Of a stretch of DNA of 64,000 nucleotides, positions 1 to 12,257 are shown in pieces. Below the pieces are notes generated by a model that worked only from the letters and a program-made list of their open reading frames with translations, had not been told where the DNA came from and did no database searches. The DNA is from Cantharellus purpuraceus. Taxonomy: Eukaryota > Basidiomycota > Agaricomycetes > Cantharellales > Hydnaceae. The position numbers were made by a program, and so were the translations under genes. How positions within the stretch are numbered: position 1 is the stretch's first letter; each line of letters begins with the position of its first letter. The stretch lies in assembly GCA_025174535.1 (NCBI GenBank), contig JALBUN010000009.1, positions 310,001 to 374,000 of the forward strand. The letters are read 5' to 3'.

Positions 1-634
1 CGTTGTTGCCATTATCACACCTGCAACCGTATGTTGCAGATTCCAGATATTGGCCGCGAGAGCAATGCCAAAGAACAGCAACGACATCTGGAGCAAGATC
101 GGAAGCGCTGCAATGATGGTACTGAAATGCCACGCTTCAAGGGCGTCCAGCTTCTTCTGCCTCTGCTGGCAGCGTTCGTGCAGGGCACCTCATCCCAAAC
201 GCGATGTTTTAAAGTGGCCTATCCATTGTTTTCCTAAAACTGCACCGAATGCAGCCAAAAGATCAGCCCGTCATCATGTTGTTTAGCTACACGTTCATAT
301 GTAGACCAGAAATGGGAGGACACATCCTTCTTAGAGCGTTCAAAGATATCTGATTCATACGTGGTGTCGAGAATGCCTTGGAGGATGGCTTCTGACCTGA
401 TCGCCAACCGTCATCACCCTGTTGGATCAAGAAGCATGAACTCACTTGAATCGTCGGGTTGTGTTCCATTACAATAGGCTCCGCGTCATTGGCCCCAGGG
501 TTCCGAGTCGCCGAAGTAGTTGTGGCCCCAGGTTGGGGTAGATGCGGTTCACGCAGGGGGTATTGCCGTTCGTGCGTCGTGTCAATTACAGCCTGAAGGC
601 CGGCTTCTGGCCTAATACCAGGCCACCTATTCAT
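1..634 (-). pseudogene. DUF6535-type membrane protein pseudogene, runs off the left edge
   Basis: Read on the minus strand, the piece at about 290-380 gives a block like the N-terminus of the basidiomycete DUF6535 family (DVSSHFWSTYERVAKQHDD). The piece at 1-240 gives the later part (AVLGKQW, then LDALEAWHFSTIIAALPIL followed by a hydrophobic helix). These are normally separated by two membrane helices. Here they are joined directly, so an internal deletion is likely. The second block contains an in-frame TGA after FKTSRLG, and the two blocks are in different frames. The acidic, proline-rich N-terminal stretch at 460-634 precedes a plausible intron donor after NPTIQ. The family is common and often decayed in mushroom genomes, with unknown function. 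The family call is from motif memory; the stop and frame break are seen directly. Confidence 0.55.
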
Positions 635-639
635 ATGCT

Positions 640-2740
640 ACATCAGGAAGCGTGCACCCACAGAGCCATCCTCTTGTGCTCACCGCTGTATGACGTATCA
701 ACAGACTCATCCTGATCCTGTTGAGGAAGCCCTGTGCACCCACCCCAATCAGGTGGAGAGGTGTGCGATTCGTGTGCAATGTCTGTTGCATCTTGGAGGG
801 AGGCTTCTGGACTGGTCACAAGCCATCAGCATCCATTATAAATGTCAGATCAGGAGGTACGCACTCACTGTGTCGACCGTTGGTGAGACTCTGCAGTGAC
901 TGGTGGATTACTTGCTTGCATGGTGGAATCGGACTTGGTAGAGGACTAGGGAAAGGTCATTACAAGTAGACGGCATTGGTAGGGCGTTTAAGTGCCAGGC
1001 CTCGTGTTTTGCTTCTCGAGAAGTCATCGCCTCCTTCGCTCTCGCAACTAGCGCTAGAACATTGGTCAATATGACAAAGGTGTCACATCTGACAATAACG
1101 TGTAAGTATATTATGTACGAACTTATGCAGGACAGGTAGTCTGAATCAGGGATAGATCGATGTCGCCTGGCGAAATACATCGGCTTTTCCGCCATGATCG
1201 CCTCGACCTCCAAAAGCGAAATGCAAGCTCCAATACCAACACCTCCAGCGGACAACCTACGAGAAACTTCCATTATAGTTTTGTGGTCTAGTTTCTGACA
1301 GGAACTGAGCAGTTGCTAGAGGAAGTCCCCGGACGACAGGGATAACATTGCTCTGCCAGCATCATCAACAGGGTGCTGGGAGAACGGTCGAAGCGTTACA
1401 GCTTCTTCATGTTCATTACACATTTTCTCACGATCCCTCTCACAGTCCGTTGCATGTCCTCACCTTTTGACCCGTTTGTTCTGGCATTTCTTTCTCCCTT
1501 TGAATCAAGCACTGTACAACTTCATTTCTCGCCTTCCTGGGTTTCATCAGAGCCCCTTTTCTCACATTTCTTACTACTGTTAGGTTCATGCTCAATGGCA
1601 GCCCAGTACACTGAGATCCGGATTCGAGCCAGTGAGATACTTCATGGTCAACTAGAGTCGACCACCTTCTCGCGCGCCCTTCACCTACATCAGTGTGAGG
1701 AAGGTTGCACTCTTTGTCGAAGAATTTGACACCACCGTGTGCCGGCCCTACCTCATCTTTTGTTCAAGCGGCAGGATCAGCAGTTAATAATTAGTGATGG
1801 CCACGGATGGAAATTGGCATGCAATGAATGCACCAAGTACTCTAGTCGCTTGTCATCGCCATATTTATCTTGCTCGCATCCTGAACCTGACAAGGAAAAA
1901 AATCAGGTCACGATGACACACCCTATACTCGAGCTCCCTACGCTACCAGTCGCCAACGAAATCACGTACTCACACCTATGCATAATGGGATAGTGGTTCT
2001 ACGCAACCAGTCTCTAGTTGGGCAGATCCTGCGAGAACACTCATTCAGATACTATAACTAGGATATTTCAAGGCAATCGGTGCTCCGTCGTCAGTGGAAC
2101 CCATTGAATCTGAGTCTCACCTTCCAACATTCCATATTGCACTAAAGTCATCAAGGTTCAAGCCGGACTGCTGCTATAGTCTCAGCCATGGATTGCCACG
2201 CGCTCGTACAGGTCTTTAATTCACTATACCTACTTCTACTTCTTCGCTCGCCCTTATTCCATCGTTTCATCCATTGTTAACTCCGTGTTGAGCAGCAACA
2301 TGATGGCTATATTTACAGAGTCATGCATGTGTGTAAGTTGCAGTCAAAAGCGAAATCTATGATGGGTGTACCTCAATACAGCAGCATACGGCGATAACCT
2401 GACGAAGTTGCTCCTACTCACAAGTGTTTCAGACATCCACTTGCTCTAAAATCAAACGCTTTGCTGATGGAGATCTTATAGCAATTGAACATTTAAACGG
2501 AACTGGCTCTCTAGACACTAACCTAGTCAATTGGCAAACCCCCAGTTGAGGATACAATGGCTCACAAAAAGGTCCCTGTGGCTGTGTACGTTCCCGCAAT
2601 CGGTATCTCATTCCCTTTGGCATTCTTCGCCCGAGAAATATCTAAAACCTTCAAAATACACGCCACCGTGATAAAGAGTGTATTTTCAGCAAAGTAACGA
2701 CCTAGACACGACCTAGTGTCATTGGTAGTCAGTCAGTCAG
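640..2740. other. No gene recognised
   Basis: There are only short overlapping open frames on both strands. The longest coherent one is minus strand 908-1273 (121 codons), which has no motif I recognise. No tRNA-like fold, terminal repeats or transposase signature was seen. Confidence 0.4.
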
Positions 2741-2744
2741 CAGC

Positions 2745-4430
2745 TCAATGCATCAGAATGTGCACCGTCTCCCGAATCCAAACTGCGCGGTGGGGATGTT
2801 GGCTCCTGGCTTGAGGAAACGCTCGGGTTCGAATTGTTCCGGTCTAGGGCCATAATTGCGGAGAATCGCCCTAGATACCATAGCGCGTCACATAATATGT
2901 TTCATTTTTGCACGACAGCATACCACGCGTTTCCGACAACGATGCTTCCCTTGGGTATGAAATACCCTCTATATTCATCGTCCTTTGACGTCACATGAGG
3001 AATGATCTCGGTAGCACTGGACGCCATCTCTGAATTTCCTGACAGAGAGTATTGACATAGGGAGGTCGTGCACGATCCTGGAAGGTTGGAAGGCGTTCTT
3101 CGCCAATCACGGCGTCGATCTCCTCCTGGGCCTTCTGAGCTTCGGGATAAAGAACCATGGCGAGAATGAAAGTGATGGATGCCGTAACGCTCTTGTGGGA
3201 CAGTTACGGATGTTTCATGTGGTAACAAGATGCCCGACACCTACCGTTCCAGCTCCTCCAGTATATGACACCCCACCTACGTTGCGGATGAGCTCTTCTT
3301 CATCCGCTGTATTGTCCTGACCAGAGATGTTCTTCAAGCAGGTTGCCATAATCGAAGATCCTGCCGTTCCATTCTCCTGTCATTCAGTCCGTGATCTTTC
3401 AGATTGCTTCACATTGGAAGTTAGAGAGAAATGCGAACCAGAGCGTTCTTGACCATCATGAACGGCGCCGAATTCATTTCGACCGTAGGCTTGCGCCAAT
3501 TCCTGGCCTTTCGCTTGAACCCCGCGCCAGGCATCCACTCTGGGACGTATTTCACTGGTAGAAAGTTCAACTTTATGACCATTGGAGAGCTCTGACTCAC
3601 AGATGGGCAGCATTTCGACCAGAAATGCCCCCGGCACACTGGTTTCATTTGCCCCTTCCAGTGCTAGTTGCGCAATTTCTATAAAGCGATCGTTCTTGGG
3701 CTTTAAATGAATCCCATACACGACCTAGCAGGTGGGAATATGCCAAGATGCGCTGTGAGGAAGGACGTATTTACCTCCATGATAACTGTAGCAGCGAGAT
3801 GTGTCATGTGGTCGACAAATTCATCGGGAGTGTCGTGAATTCTCTTCAGTAATTTCCTGTGGATCACAACTTCCATCACGCTCAAAACTATAAAGAAAAA
3901 TAATTCACCTTGCGTGTTTGATCTGCACTGGATGATATTCAGTGACAGCCCTGGAATTGAAGTGATGATGAAAGCCCTTCTTATGCCGTCACCACCGTTG
4001 TCATATCTCATGAAAGCGAAATTGAAGTCCCAACCTGACCTGAAAGAATGCATGAGGCTTCGGAGAAAAATGACCTAGAGTACGAACATCATCATCATTG
4101 GTAGGTCCGGGCGATCAGCATACACAGACGATCGCTTCTCGAATGAATCTCGGGCGACCTCATAAGAATTCACAAAAATCATCGGAGTACCTAATACGTT
4201 CACATAAACAAGGTCACCTGAGATGACAGCAATTCTTCGGAGGTGCATTGTCCAGATGAGTGGAGAAACTCTCACAAGTACCATACTGTTCATCCTATTT
4301 TGTGATCGTCTCCCACTCGTGATGGGTAGGCATGTCCGAGACATTTCCAAGAACAGGCTTTCCGAGAGGGCTGGGAGGCAGGCGCAGACCTGATCGCGAC
4401 TCAGTAATTTCCGACTAATGGCAGCGATTT
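2745..4430 (-). pseudogene. Cytochrome P450 pseudogene (copy A)
   Basis: A basidiomycete microsomal-type P450 can be followed exon by exon on the minus strand: proline hinge LPPSPLGKPVLGNVSDMP, then NVLGTPMIFVNS and KRSSVYADRP, then GWDFNFAFMRY, then KLLKRIHDTPDEFVDHM, then GAFLVEMLPI joined by a good intron to LKYVPEWMPGAGFKRKARNW, then a K-helix ExxR (EIQR), then EYRGYFIPKGSIVVGNAW, PERFLKPGANIPTAQ and the haem-binding FGFGRRC. It is broken in several places: an in-frame TAG in the N-terminal exon (after ETITK), a frameshift around GIRRAF, a one-base shift before the PKGS block, and loss of everything after the haem cysteine, including the rest of the C-terminal part. An intact enzyme would be about 500 aa and membrane-anchored in the ER. 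Substrate is unknown. Confidence 0.85.
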
Positions 4431-4559
4431 GGGAGTCTAAAGTCACCTTTGGGGACACGTCTCACCCATCTGGTCGTATAACTTATACTGACTAAGAAAC
4501 ATCCTAGGATACAGAAGCCCAGGTAGGTGGCGAGGGTAGCGAGTGACTACTAACTGCTG

Positions 4560-4960
4560 ACGTGCTGCAAACCCCATTGGTGACTGTAAGTGATCTCACA
4601 GGTACTTGGGTGCCGTGATGCTAGTGGGGCGAAGTTAGGAGCCCCGTTGGCGCGGAACACAGGTCGCCGGTTAAAACTACGCTGGAAATGGCAATCTCTA
4701 TTTGTTGGCTAAAATGAAACAAAATTTTGGAAGGGCTAAAAACCTGGAACAAAAGGCTACGCTGTGCAAAAAGAGTACTGTTGACGAAGCCAGAAGTGGC
4801 TTGGATGCTTCGAGTCCGGTAACCTAGGTACCGCGATGCGTTTGGCCTAGTGGCGTCAAGACACCTCACTGGCACCCCAAACCCTGGAACAATGACATCA
4901 CACGTGAACCATCGGAAGTACAAGGCACTCTGTACCTTCGCCCAAACCATCCAACGTACC
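4560..4960. repeat. P450 upstream flank, shared with copy B at about 23.09-23.39 kb
   Basis: Stretches here, such as the one around 4825-4885 (ACCGCGATGCGTTTGGCCTA, then a run ending in GGCACCCC), recur with a few changes at 23265-23320, in the same orientation and at the same place relative to the P450 fragment. The duplication therefore took the promoter region as well as the gene. Confidence 0.7.
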
Positions 4961-5668
4961 TTGGTATGTCTTTCCTGATGGCGGCAGTGATATCACTCCC
5001 ACAGCACCGTACGGCCAAATTAATATGAGAAGAGATGCCTGCTTGGATGCCTGCATATCCGTGCCTTCAGCTTTACAAACCCGCTGGTCGTGCAAGTTGT
5101 TCATGGTAACAAAGACCCTGTACCCCTCTCACAAATGGATTTCCAGTTCGAAATGATGCAAAGGTTGCGGTAAGTCCCTGGCGATCAGTATTATACTGAG
5201 TACCATATAACAATGAAATTGCATCAATTTTACGCATAATGCCGCCCTCACATCTTTTGTCCTTCTAAGTCTCGTTGTACTTTTCCCGAGTCTCTCCTGA
5301 AACTGCAACAAGCTATCCTTGCATACCTAATACATCAGCTTTGAATACGCACCTTCTCCTCAACGTCAGAGCGCCAACATCTGTCGAACATCCACCAGTG
5401 TCGGGCTGCAGTGGCATCTATCACTGATGAACTACACTCCACTTACTGTAAGCATAACGGCATCACCTTAGGGGTTAAGGGTGCATGGCAGCGTTAGACT
5501 CAGAATTGAGTCAATATATGTCGACATCTCAGAGCCGCGTTGCCTGACTCTTGGTCATTTTCGTCGCCACACCTGACGTAGAGAAGGTGTTGGGATTCGC
5601 CCTAACAAGATGGAGGTATACGCCGAAACGTGTTTCGGACTAGTTTAGACGCTTCTAGCGCCAGTGTT

Positions 5669-5742
5669 ACCCCTCAGTTGTTCTAACCACAACTGAGGTG
5701 AGTTTATATCCATTACAACGACACAGTTACATACTTATGTAG
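5669..5742. repeat. 74 bp direct repeat with hairpin, copy 1
   Basis: This is nearly identical to 5910-5983, 241 bp away. It starts with a palindrome: CCTCAGTTGT at 5672-5681 and ACAACTGAGG at 5689-5698, with a 7-base loop. It ends in TACTTATGTAG. It could be the ends or remnants of a small non-autonomous element. No coding capacity lies between the copies. Confidence 0.7.
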
Positions 5743-5909
5743 GATCTCAAAAGAAGGATCTAGGCACAAAACCCGCTTTCCGTACAAAATATTACTAGCG
5801 CGATGTCACAATTGGTCCTTGATATCCATTCACAGGATGTGTGACGGTTGAGCGATTCCCGAGAATCTATCCAAATGTTCAGACTTCAAGTCATAAGTTC
5901 TAGCCGATT

Positions 5910-5983
5910 ACCCCTCAGTTATCTTAACCACAAGTGAGGTGAGTTTATATCCGTTACAACGACACAGTTACATACTTACGTAG
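5910..5983. repeat. 74 bp direct repeat with hairpin, copy 2
   Basis: Second copy of the 5669-5742 repeat. Its hairpin arms carry mismatches relative to copy 1, so the stem is weaker here. Confidence 0.7.
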
Positions 5984-6173
5984 ACTTATACTAGTCAGAT
6001 CTCAATAAACAGTACATTCACGTCTCCGCGGTGATGAATTCTTGGAAGAGTAGAACGCACGACACAGGACAACAAGCCAACATGATTATCTCCGTTGGGC
6101 TATCCCTCGTTTTACTTATCTGTTAAAGAAATTATACGCCATATAGCACCCCGAGAGGAGATCAGACAAGGAT

Positions 6174-7483
6174 TTGATGTCCTGGCCAACACCATCGGTG
6201 GCCTACCCTTGCTCCACCCTTGCTCCAGTTCGAAAAGTCCCCGTCGAACTCCTAAGGGAGATCTTTGTACTATGTATTCCTCCATTGACACCTGAAAACC
6301 CAGAAGCTATGCTGCGCCAGGTTGCCTGGATGCATCCGCAACAGCGTCATGCCAAAATTGGACTTGTTTGTCGGACGTGGAACACTATTTTAAATAATGA
6401 ACCCCGTGCTTGGGTGACACTCGCTCTGGACCATCGTCTTCCAGCTCGAAGCATCGTTTCTCGATGGGTAAAGAAGTCAAAGTCGCTCCCATTGGACGTA
6501 TACATTTGTCCCAAGCATTTCCTCTCAGTGCAGGCCAGACATGATTGATACGGTGACCAGAGCAGGTGAAAATACAAGCCATTCTTGCAATACTTCATAG
6601 ACAGCTCTGGCGGATCCGTTTTCTGGTTGCCATTAACAACGAATGTTGGAAGATATTGGCCTTATTTCCTCCTGGTGTATCAACCGATGCCCCTATGATG
6701 CAGAGCCTCTCTCTCTTCAAGGGGCCTTTCGAGGATTTCAATTGTCACTTATGTGGTATTCAGTGCCTTAAACTCCATACACTTACTCTGAGCCGCTGTG
6801 ACGAAGCGATCACTATTGTCAAACCCATGCAAAACGTGCATCACCTTCATTTTGCCCCTGAACGGGACGATCTGGCCAGGTACCGCAAGCTTTTTGATGC
6901 TCTTCCCAATCTCATCTCTTTGACATGGAGAGGAAGAAGGAGAGAAGAAGAAATTCACACGGAGCTTCCGGGAGTGGTATTGCAATCTCTCACATCCTCA
7001 CTTGAGCATCTTGATCTATCACTCTTATGCTATGATGGAGTTGTGCATGGAATAGAGGGTGTCGACGTGGCCTTGTCTGCCATTTGCAGAGATGGGACCG
7101 TCCGGTTACACTCTTTGGCTTTACGTCGCACGACCCTGCATAGGAAAACTCTGTGCCATGATGCCCCTTCTAAAGGATCTCGAAACGCTTATTTTCGAGG
7201 GCCTGTCTACATCAGCCGATGAGCTGTTCATTGCACTATCCCCCCCTGACCGTGACTTAGGTCTGTATGTCCTCAGCTCACAGGGGTTGAGTTCATACTG
7301 CCTTACAGTCAATTTCACACCTGTAGTCATCCACTTGTTGACTTTGTGGAGCGACGAGTGGTGCCTGATTTGGATGATCTGGCACCAGGTTTGATGACAT
7401 GCCTGAAAATGACAGGTGCTTTTATTGACAGAGAGCTACACGCACAACTTTCCGAAACGCACAGCAAGTCAATTCACATATGA
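6174..7483 (+). pseudogene. F-box protein pseudogene
   Basis: An F-box motif opens the gene (VRKVPVELLREIFVLCIPP, then IGLVCRTWNTI and a conserved W), as in the large basidiomycete F-box/LRR-like families that recruit substrates to SCF ubiquitin ligases. The body then continues in other frames: MMQSLSLFKGPFEDFNCHLC, LHTLTLSRCDEA and LEHLDLSLL are leucine-rich strands. After about 7160 the reading moves to MPLLKDLETLIFEGL, and after about 7335 to VDFVERRVVPDLDDLAPG, ending SKSIHI and TGA at 7481-7483. At least three frame changes without convincing splice sites make this a decayed gene rather than an intron-rich one. Confidence 0.75.
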
Positions 7484-7489
7484 CGTTAT

Positions 7490-8735
7490 AAAAATTACTG
7501 CAAGTTGTCCTTGGCTTGTGTTGGTGTTATCGGCTAACTAACGTCGCGATACTAGAAACGAGTCGTTCTGTTGAACTATGATATGATTTGGCTTCTTTCT
7601 TGGCACGAATACATTCTTAAAACTACTCAAAACCACCTCTATCAGTGTATGTGCACGGGGCCCAGTTACGGTTAGATTGAGCAGGTCTTGTCCCATGTAT
7701 GCTGTTACCAGCCCCAGTTAAGAACAAGAACGCAGACAAGCTTAATGTGTCACATGCAAGCCGTAGATGCTAGCACCACCGCGCCCGAGCCCAAAGCCGC
7801 CTGGCCGCAGATCAACGTACGCGTCATCAGTCACCTCTCGCCACTTATAGCAACTCACCTCTACCCCAGCCCCCTTATAATTCTCAAGCACCTCTCCGAC
7901 TTGAATGTCACCGGCAGCACGCTCTGCCGACTTTCTCCATTTCGAGCACCATTGCCTAGACCATGTGTTCCCCGAACGACGTTCAATGCGCCCGGGAATG
8001 AGCGTGAGGGGGAAAAGGTGACGGGGGTGCTACCGGGAGAGTAGGAGGTCATAGAAAAAGTGAAGGAAGGCGTGGTGGCTGTCGAGGCGGGCGTGAATGA
8101 ATGGGTATTGTGCAGGATACTCAGGATGCACGCCAGGACCATCGCAGGTTCAAATACAGGTACAGATTTGGGAATGAGCACAGGGGACAGCTGCAGATGG
8201 GTTACGTGACCAAGCGTGGGACACGGGCGCAGATGAAACAAAGGAGGGCACAGAACAGAGCTTCAAAGAGCGCGTTACGGGACTTTGCGATTACGACCCA
8301 TAAGAGCACCGCGATAAAGCGACTACGACCGCGCTGAGTCGTTCTTGCGTGAGGAGTTGGACAACAGAAAAAAGAGTATTTATCGGGGGCGTTGTGCAGC
8401 TGTACTGAGGCTGATGTACTTGATTGGATGTAGAATGGGGTCGGTCATTAGTATTGAGCTTCAAATGGTTCTCAGCATGCTATCCGAGCACAGCGAGCAA
8501 GGCGTCCGCACTGCCGGGGATGGGTCCAACGGCGCCAAAAGCGTGTGGGAGCCAGGCGTGCGGACTCTTTTCACTCATCAAGTGAAGCATGAATGTGTTC
8601 ATGCGTTTGACGCCGACCAGGCACAAATGCTTCTCCTATTCTCCTATTTGTGAATAAAATGGGCACGCAGCCTGCACTGGACACATCATATATTCCTGGG
8701 TATGGCTTGTGAGTAAACTCAACGCGGGCGAATCG
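7490..8735. other. No gene recognised
   Basis: Open frames of 80-130 codons overlap on both strands here (for example minus 7861-8241) but show no motif or consistent splice pattern. Confidence 0.35.
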
Positions 8736-8930
8736 GGGTGGGCACATTCGAAATCGACCTCACAACAAGAGGTTCTACTGCTAATCGTTCCTAGAAACCC
8801 ACGGCAACAACTGCCGATCCCATCGTGTACATATGCACCTACTTCCGGTCAACACCTCCATCGATGAGGTCGCGCAAACGCTGAAGCATTAAAAAAGTAG
8901 CCGACTAGCCAACATGGCTTCAAGTCACTG

Positions 8931-10191
8931 TCATTGCTGCCTCTCTATCGGAGCCTGCCACCCCACCCTATGCGTCGCCTCATCAGAAAGTCTCCAAACA
9001 TCATCTTCAGAGAAGACCCCCTGGCAATTATGGCGCAGATGGCGTCGGAAATGCTCCATCCGAGAGAATGTTTTGAGGCAACCCGCTGGACATGTCAGCC
9101 CAACCACCGGCTTGTTTTTTGGCCGAGTACTCTTCACGTCCTGTACTTGTTTCTCCTCACGTTGCTGCATCCTACGCATTTCAAAAGGGGCATGGAATGA
9201 TGCCCAATGCTTTTGAAAGTTGCGGGAGATGGTGCGACCGCAGACCTGGCCATCGGCGTCGACAACACCACATTGTCGGACTTTGGGAGAGCGTGGACGT
9301 CTTTTCGACGACGCTTTCCTCGATTGGCCTTTTGTCGTTGCGTCTTGGGTGGGAGACTGTGCCGCTGGTGCAGCCGCTGACGTGTTCGAGGTCGAGGCTA
9401 CTGGCCATTGCCCCGGGTTCGGTTCATCTTGCCATGAGGCTGATGATGACGCAGCTGGGTATCCACCCTGCTGCGCATATCCAGCATTCGCTGGCTGTGG
9501 GGGTGTCGTGGAGTTCCACGTCATCCCCTGGTCGTGAACATGGTTATATGCGTTGATGGTGGACCTGTACGCTGCGTCAACGCCATTCTGCGCCCTTGTC
9601 ATCTCAAAGTCACTCACATGTCCTGTCCACCATCTGGGTTATATGGTATGAGCCGTGTGTGGCCACATTCCACACACTGAAGCTGACCGGGGGCAACCGA
9701 TGGAAGAGGACCCGTTGGTGGGTATCTTCCATACGCTGCCCCCCCTCCCATCCCCCATCCCATGTCCTGGGCCATTCTGGTTTGTCCCAGGTACGGGTCA
9801 TGTCCTTGCACCGGCGCATTAGTCCCTAATAATGCATCCGGCGATGGACACTCCTCCAGGGTGGGGAGCGTGGCGCTGATATGCCATGTCAGGTCTCGCT
9901 GCTAATGTATGTGTAGTCTTGCAACACTTACGGAGAAGTCTGCTCTGTGCTCATGGAGATCGGAGTGATATCCACCCCCTCTGTGCCGAGCATATTCAGT
10001 TGGAGGTCGGCTTGGACAAACCTAGTGAGCTCCAACATGAAGTCCTCCTGTTGTTACTTTGTGAATGCCACACGTGAAGGCATCGCTAGAGAACTTACTG
10101 GCAGTTCCGGTAGGTCAAAGTCAGTGTCATTGACCTCAGTATGAGCATCAAATGTAAAGGAGGATGAGGAGGATGAGTTGGCTTGAAACAT
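8931..10191 (-). CDS. Two-zinc-finger protein, tandem copy 1 (intact, 366 aa)
   Basis: Four exons: 10191-10099, 10047-9932, 9875-9618 and 9564-8931, separated by introns of 51, 56 and 53 bp with GT..AG ends. The reading starts MFQANSSSSSSFTFDAHTE and ends PIERQQ. The N-terminal half is Gly/Pro/Gln-rich with a lone CxxC (LQCVECGH). A basic stretch (SSKRRPRSPKVRQC) leads into the finger pair. Finger 1 is C-X9-C-X10-H-X4-H (CGVVDADGQVC .. H .. H). After a charged linker, finger 2 is C-X3-C-X12-H-X4-C (CPAGC .. HLRHNC). The spacing is C2H2-like but atypical, so nucleic-acid or protein binding is an inference. Start choice is supported by a TATA-like box about 50 bp upstream that is conserved in all copies. 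I know of no named family. Confidence 0.8.
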
Positions 10192-10240
10192 GTCCAAGAG
10201 TGAAAGCTATTTGTTGGGAGTGTCCTTGCGGCAGGTGACC

Positions 10241-10250
10241 GTTTATATAC
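10241..10250 (-). promoter_or_regulatory. TATA-like box of two-finger gene copy 1
   Basis: GTATATAAAC on the minus strand, 50 bp upstream of the start codon. The same ten bases occur at the same distance upstream of copies 2 and 3 and of the U4 copy. Confidence 0.6.
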
Positions 10251-10742
10251 CTCAATCTTGCTTCATAGGTCGGTTCACTATGTGTGCATTCTTACCAGAT
10301 GCGGTGTAAAAAACGTGGTGAATGCATGGAGACCTTCTCTTGGGCGGCAGAACTCCCAAATCTGCACTCATCAGCCTATGACTCACTTAATTGGAGATTC
10401 GGTACCATTTGGCATCTTGAAGCGGTATTAAGTCTGGCAAAGAAGACTAATCTAGCAAGATGCTGCTGAGAATCTGTAGGATCTAATTTTATCCAATCTA
10501 ATAATCCGAAGCGATCCATCACCCGATATGAGAACTTAATATAATAGAATGTCATATGGCAGTTCTCTCTTCGGTGGCACAGTACTATCGAGAACAAAGG
10601 AATGGTGAAATGCTGCTCACACGATGTGAATTCGCCAGGTAGTATTGAAATTTGTGCCAATCTTGACTGCCGGTTTGTGGAAGTGAGATGAGTCTGCCTC
10701 TCATGAACTGCTTTCGAACTTGTAACGTGCATATCACCGACT

Positions 10743-11064
10743 CTTACCTCATGTTGTTATACATATTTGGGTACCCGTTGACAGTCGGGAGTGTGCGGAG
10801 AAGTTGGCTGAATGCAGTCGGACAAAGGAGTTCAGCCACGCTGGATCTTACCCGTGGAGTCTCACATCAGTGTCGAGGTGCTCAATTATCTCCAGAGTGA
10901 ACATGACGAAACGGAACGACACAAGTACCAGAAATTATTCGACGTGTCTTGTGATGCTGTGGGTGATCGGTAAGTCATTGTGTCTTCTATCTCACCTCAA
11001 TAGACTTTGTAGGTTTAATAATTTGATACACGACCCACCCTATGAACAATGCGAATGGGTTTGA
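10743..11064 (+). pseudogene. Decayed divergent companion reading, copy in U1
   Basis: Plus-strand coding-like sequence divergent from the two-finger gene. In U1 the later part reads HISVEVLNYLQSEHDE, then RHKYQKLFDVSCDAVGDR, followed by a GTAAGT donor. The earlier part (DSRECAEKLAECSRTKEF) is in another frame. The same block occurs in U2 (about 15.31-15.55 kb), U3 and U4, each with different frame damage. Together they suggest an ancestral protein that I do not recognise. Confidence 0.35.
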
Positions 11065-11480
11065 GCAGGAGTGAGTCTCACATGATCGTTTGGATTGAGA
11101 ATCTATCCCTAAGCGAGCGCAGCCTCGTCCCCAAGCGAGTGCGTTCAAGGTTTATATCTACACTCATTACCCGTTCACACTTATCTGCAGCATCATATCA
11201 ATCGAAGCTAGCAATTTCATCATAATTTTCGCCATACTCTATTATCTACAACAAGTTGCATCATAGTTCCACCTTTACATTAGGAGAGATTTAGGACGTG
11301 TTGGGGGTTTGTCGTGTTTGTTCATGGTGATGTGTCTGACAGGCGGATATGGAATGTGATGTTTTATTTCAATAGGAAGACGGGGATACCGAAGTTGAAA
11401 TGCTGTCCGGGAGATTGCAGAGCCCAATCCATCAGGAAACCATCAGTTCAGCATCAGGGATAGCAAACACGACGTGCTGT

Positions 11481-12257
11481 ACAATTTTTTGAGGCCGTTT
11501 CCGACAGGAATTGAAGAGTGTGGCGGATATGATTAGGATCGCGTTGAGGTTGGATCAGCAGCTTGTGAGGGTGAGGGATAAGATGGGGAAGGTGAAGAAA
11601 GGGGAGGTGAAGGGGAAGGAGGAGGCGTCGAGGACAGAGGCATTGAAGGAGGTGGATATACGTGGCCGCTGATGTGCTCATGCTTCCTTTGTCATAAATG
11701 TTTAAAGCCCAGACGGATGAAACGGTGAAGGCCAAGGAGAAGCAGGAGAAGCTTCAAAACCATTTCAAAGTTGTTTTCAAACAGGGTACATGACAGTATC
11801 GTGGCTGTGTTGTCTACCAATGATGTGTATGCGTCTTGTTCATGTGGTAGAATTTTTTACTGCTCCCTGATCATGGACACCCGCAAGGATGCGTGAAACA
11901 CACAGCAAGATGAGGAGGAAGTGGTTGCGAGTCAGGGGCATGAGTGGAGGTATGAAGCATAAGCAGCTTGCGTTGATGGGCCTTGCACTATTGAGACTCA
12001 TCATTCTTGTTAGCTTTTTGATCGTTCCAAGACCGATGGCTGCAGCGTGAATCCTCTCGTAACTTTCTCACCTCATGTGAACAATGGACAAAATGGCTAC
12101 TTGGAATTAACCATCATAGTGCGAATGTCGCCGCCTTCCTCGGTTTACGCGTCATATTTGGTAATGGCTCTTAATACTCGCTCGTGTTCAACGACTAACC
12201 GATCCCTGCACGAGTGTGTTTTTGCTTCTTTTCTTATCCAACCAATTTTTTTGTCGT
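11481..12257. other. 777 bp segment present in U1 and absent from U2
   Basis: U2 runs straight from the base equivalent to 11480 to the base equivalent to 12258 (junction at 16011/16012). The segment includes a plus-strand coding-like stretch at about 11510-11660 (SVADMIRIALRLDQQLVRVR and a Lys/Glu-rich tail). No terminal repeats are visible, and only a GT dinucleotide is shared at the ends. A deletion in U2 fits better than an insertion in U1. Confidence 0.7.

Noticed and set aside
9092..9556. Plus-strand frames of 105-154 codons over the two-finger gene, repeated at 13.7-14.1 kb
   Set aside because: They are antisense shadows; repetition only reflects the tandem duplication.
10376..10732. 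118-121 codon minus-strand frame conserved in U1, U2 and U3
   Set aside because: It lies in the promoter region upstream of the two-finger gene. Conservation is explained by recent duplication, and copy U4 does not preserve the frame.
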